Position numbers and translations under genes: made by a program | Assembly (NCBI GenBank): GCA_002773355.1 | Contig: PFBL01000011.1 | Span: 1-43,789 of the forward strand | Direction of reading: 5' to 3' | DNA from: Candidatus Kaiserbacteria bacterium CG10_big_fil_rev_8_21_14_0_10_56_12 | GTDB taxonomy: Bacteria > Patescibacteriota > Minisyncoccia > Phycocordibacterales > Phycocordibacteraceae | Length of the DNA: 43,789 nt | Shown here: positions 42,465 to 43,789 of the stretch, piece after piece | Numbering within the stretch: position 1 is the first letter of the stretch | Layout: the number at the start of each line of letters is the position of its first letter | Notes under the pieces: generated by a model | Databases searched by the model: none | What the model saw: only the letters and a program-made list of their open reading frames with translations | What the model was told of the DNA's origin: nothing

Positions 42465-42860
42465 ATGGCACCAACGTTTATCACGGCAGTCGGGCGACGT
42501 AAGACTTCGAGCGCGAGCGTGCGCATGACGGTAGCAAGCAAATCGAGTGTAGTGGTGAACGGCAAGACGCCCAAGGAATACTTCAAGACCGCCGAGCGCG
42601 CCAAGATCGCCGAGGAGGCACTCTCGGCAGCCGAGAGCGTGGAGCACTACGCAGTAGCGGCACACATAGAAGGCGGCGGCGTTGCCTCGCAGGCCGACGC
42701 ACTGCGCCATGCAATCGCCCGAGCACTCATCAAGGCAGAGCCCGCAACGCGCGCGAAGCTGAAGAGTGCAGGATTCCTTACCCGCGACCCTCGCGCCAAG
42801 GAGCGCAAGAAGCCTGGATTGGTGAAGGCCCGCAAACGAAAACAGTGGAGTAAGCGCTAA
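42465..42860 (+). CDS. rpsI: 30S ribosomal protein S9
   Basis: 131 aa. AVGRRKTSSASVRM at the start, GGGVASQADALRHAIARALIK and the C-terminal DPRAKERKKPGLVKARKRKQWSKR are diagnostic; the final KR tail reaches the P-site tRNA. It is the last gene of the operon and is followed by a terminator. Confidence 0.97.
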   Translation: MAPTFITAVGRRKTSSASVRMTVASKSSVVVNGKTPKEYFKTAERAKIAEEALSAAESVEHYAVAAHIEGGGVASQADALRHAIARALIKAEPATRAKLKSAGFLTRDPRAKERKKPGLVKARKRKQWSKR

Positions 42861-42877
42861 TCATTGGCATCTGTCTT

Positions 42878-42914
42878 AAGAACACCCGCCTCTTACCAGA
42901 AGCGGGTGTTCTTT
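42878..42914 (+). terminator. Terminator of the ribosomal operon
   Basis: AAGAACACCCGC (42878-42889) and GCGGGTGTTCTT (42902-42913) form a perfect 12-bp stem around 12 bases, with T-rich ends. It lies 18 bases after rpsI. Confidence 0.9.
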
Positions 42915-43017
42915 GTGGATGGCGAGCTGACAGGGAAGGAATTTGATGTATGCTGTATGACTTGGTGAGGTTGGCTCACCATGTATATTCTGGCCAGCGG
43001 GCCACGCCCGCAGAATG

Positions 43018-43023
43018 AGGAGG
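43018..43023 (+). promoter_or_regulatory. Strong Shine-Dalgarno sequence
   Basis: AGGAGG (extended to AGGAGGTGGTGATC) lies eight bases before the ATG at 43032. It is the best ribosome binding site in the window and decides the start of the next gene over the upstream ATG at 42981. Confidence 0.75.
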
Positions 43024-43031
43024 TGGTGATC

Positions 43032-43394
43032 ATGATGACGTTTCTCTGGATTTCAACCGCGCTGTATTTCGCGGTACAGCTCGGAAAGTTTCTGTACCGC
43101 CTGCGCGGGAGTCAGGTCAAGGTTCTGAAAGTGCGCGACTTCGTGGCGGGGACCGTAGAGTTGGGGCTACTCTGCTACGCGCCCACGGCTATGTGGGCGA
43201 TCGGGCACGGGATCATGTCAACCGCCACGGGCCCCAGCACCTACGTCTCGATGGGGTTCATAGCAATCCTCCTTGAGTGTGTGATCCTGGGCGGGGCGGC
43301 GCTGCTCTGGTACAATCACTACTCGCTCTACCAGGCGAGTTGCCACCGTGACGACTCCGTCGTGTACGAAGCGGAGGTGCGGACGGCGCAGTAG
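43032..43394 (+). CDS. Three-TM membrane protein of unknown function
   Basis: 120 aa (MMTFLWISTALYF...). Three hydrophobic segments can be seen, at about residues 3-20, 38-62 and 72-96, followed by a soluble tail with YEAEV near the end. I do not recognise the family. It uses a classic Shine-Dalgarno, unlike most genes here, and it lies between two strong terminators and next to the IS end, so it may be acquired DNA. Codon use is not obviously odd by eye. Confidence 0.6.
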   Translation: MMTFLWISTALYFAVQLGKFLYRLRGSQVKVLKVRDFVAGTVELGLLCYAPTAMWAIGHGIMSTATGPSTYVSMGFIAILLECVILGGAALLWYNHYSLYQASCHRDDSVVYEAEVRTAQ

Positions 43395-43420
43395 CAGGGC
43401 GGATCAGGGTCGCTCGGCTG

Positions 43421-43451
43421 GCGGGGGGAGGGAAACCTCCCCCCGCTTTTT
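43421..43451 (+). terminator. Terminator after the three-TM protein gene
   Basis: GCGGGGGGAGG-GAAA-CCTCCCCCCGC, an 11-bp stem with a GAAA tetraloop, followed by TTTTT. It starts 26 bases after the stop codon. Confidence 0.93.
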
Positions 43452-43460
43452 CGTACTTAT

Positions 43461-43487
43461 AAAAAAGACCCACGCCATAGGCGCGGG
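43461..43487 (-). terminator. Minus-strand terminator ending a possible small RNA
   Basis: On the minus strand CCCGCGCC-TAT-GGCGTGGG (one G-T pair) is followed by TCTTTTTT. No protein gene precedes it on this strand, so it may end a non-coding transcript (43461-43650). Confidence 0.7.
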
Positions 43488-43514
43488 ATACGTGAATGTG
43501 CTCAGTGTGGTTGG

Positions 43515-43564
43515 GTGGGTCGGACGGACGTGAAAGGGACCGGAAACCCGTCCGTCCGACCCAC
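43515..43564. repeat. Perfect 16-bp inverted repeat (hairpin)
   Basis: GTGGGTCGGACGGACG and CGTCCGTCCGACCCAC pair exactly around the loop TGAAAGGGACCGGAAACC. There is no T run beside it, so it is not a simple terminator. Confidence 0.85.
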
Positions 43565-43668
43565 GGGGCGCGGTGGGAGCTGGAACCCCGCACCTTGCTT
43601 CCACAATATACACCTCCTGCGCGAGCGCAAGTAGTTGTTTAGTTAACACCAGTCACCCCAAGAAATAG

Positions 43669-43696
43669 TTGACAAGTATAATAAAACGTGTACACT
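43669..43696 (+). promoter_or_regulatory. Consensus-like promoter reading into the right IS end
   Basis: TTGACA (43669-43674), a 16-base spacer, then TACACT (43691-43696). A perfect TATAAT also lies at 43677-43682 without a good -35. It points out of the window into the IS copy, so the gene it once served was probably cut off by the insertion. Confidence 0.6.
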
Positions 43697-43713
43697 ACCA
43701 GTAGGCAGTTCGA

Positions 43714-43789
43714 GGCAAATTCACCCCTGAATTAGGACACTCTCACTTTTAATAATACCCAATCGTACGGCCTCTTCACGTGAGGAACG
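43714..43789 (-). mobile_element. 3' end of an IS element, inverted copy
   Basis: Exact reverse complement of 21-96. On the minus strand the open frame enters at the window edge and ends in TGA at 43721-43723 with the same C-terminal residues (LGIIKSESVLIQG). The element body would lie beyond the right edge, as it lies beyond the left edge for the other copy. Confidence 0.5.

Larger units (their letters stand above)
43461..43650 (-). ncRNA. Candidate structured RNA (minus strand)
   Basis: About 190 bases without a convincing gene. On the minus strand it holds, in order, a small GCGC hairpin, AGGAGGTG, a GGTG...CACC stem, a perfect 16-bp stem (43515-43530 with 43549-43564) around an 18-base loop, and a rho-independent terminator. 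A frame starting with GTG after AGGAGG runs through all hairpins and the terminator, so coding is unlikely. It does not fit tRNA, tmRNA, RNase P or 6S RNA by eye. Its promoter is not clear. Confidence 0.35.

Noticed and set aside
43540-43620. tRNA gene, because of a T-arm-like GGGGTTCCAGCTCCC on the minus strand.
   Set aside because: No acceptor, D-arm or anticodon arm can be built around it.
43404-43649. Minus-strand open frame with AGGAGG and GTG start.
   Set aside because: It runs through a perfect 16-bp hairpin and two terminators and has no protein-like pattern; a structured RNA is more likely.

Overview
The window looks like one contig of a candidate phyla radiation (Patescibacteria) bacterium, most likely a GC-rich member of the Parcubacteria such as the Kaiserbacteria group. 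Reasons: short versions of housekeeping proteins (MetK 312 aa, AlaS 598 aa without its C-terminal domain, L36 without zinc cysteines), families typical of that group (DUF5665-like peptide, half-length 6-TM MFS protein, PilM-like plus baseplate-J-like pair, sigma-region-4/HARE-HTH protein), little use of Shine-Dalgarno sequences, and no biosynthetic operons. The genetic code is standard: TGA, TAG and TAA all end intact genes. The lineage is inferred; no database search was run.

Layout. 1-96 and 43714-43789 are inverted copies of one sequence that reads as the 3' end of an insertion-sequence transposase, so the contig probably stops inside two IS copies. 182-5154: a RecB/Cas4-like nuclease, then a minus-strand run prmC - small membrane protein - PH-domain protein - hisS - DEDD exonuclease - DsbA-like thioredoxin. 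5244-9500: RRM RNA-binding protein, RlpA-like protein, CAP-domain protein, a 27-aa membrane peptide, a GlcD-type FAD oxidase and a DUF3467-like protein. 9538-21217 is unusual: four genes (DUF5665-like, LCAT-like hydrolase, half-MFS, PfkB kinase) are broken by stops or single-base frameshifts, and a truncated PEP-mobile-domain gene lies among intact genes (metK behind a SAM-I riboswitch, a large secreted metalloprotease, a Pif1-like helicase, ahcY). 21274-25954: ychF, leuS and the sigma-like/HARE regulator. 26024-38837: a DUF8128-like membrane protein, mltG, mnmA, an ATP-cone nuclease, an Fe-S PD-(D/E)XK nuclease, ung, two M16 peptidases, alaS, a PilM-like ATPase and a baseplate-J-like membrane protein. 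38869-42860: the alpha-type ribosomal operon infA-rpmJ-rpsM-rpsK-rpsD-rpoA-rplQ-rplM-rpsI with a consensus promoter and a strong terminator. 42861-43713: a membrane protein with a classic Shine-Dalgarno, several hairpins and a candidate structured RNA.

How parts work together. MetK, AhcY and the PfkB kinase (if it is an adenosine kinase) form the SAM-use branch of methyl metabolism: SAM is made, SAH is split to homocysteine and adenosine, and adenosine is phosphorylated. The riboswitch would tie metK to SAM level. The ATP-cone nuclease, Fe-S nuclease and uracil-DNA glycosylase lie in one tight run and suggest DNA repair or defence. A feature seen across the whole window is an extended -10 box (TGnTATAmT-like) placed only about 6-19 bases before the start codon of most first genes, which predicts leaderless or very short-leader mRNAs.
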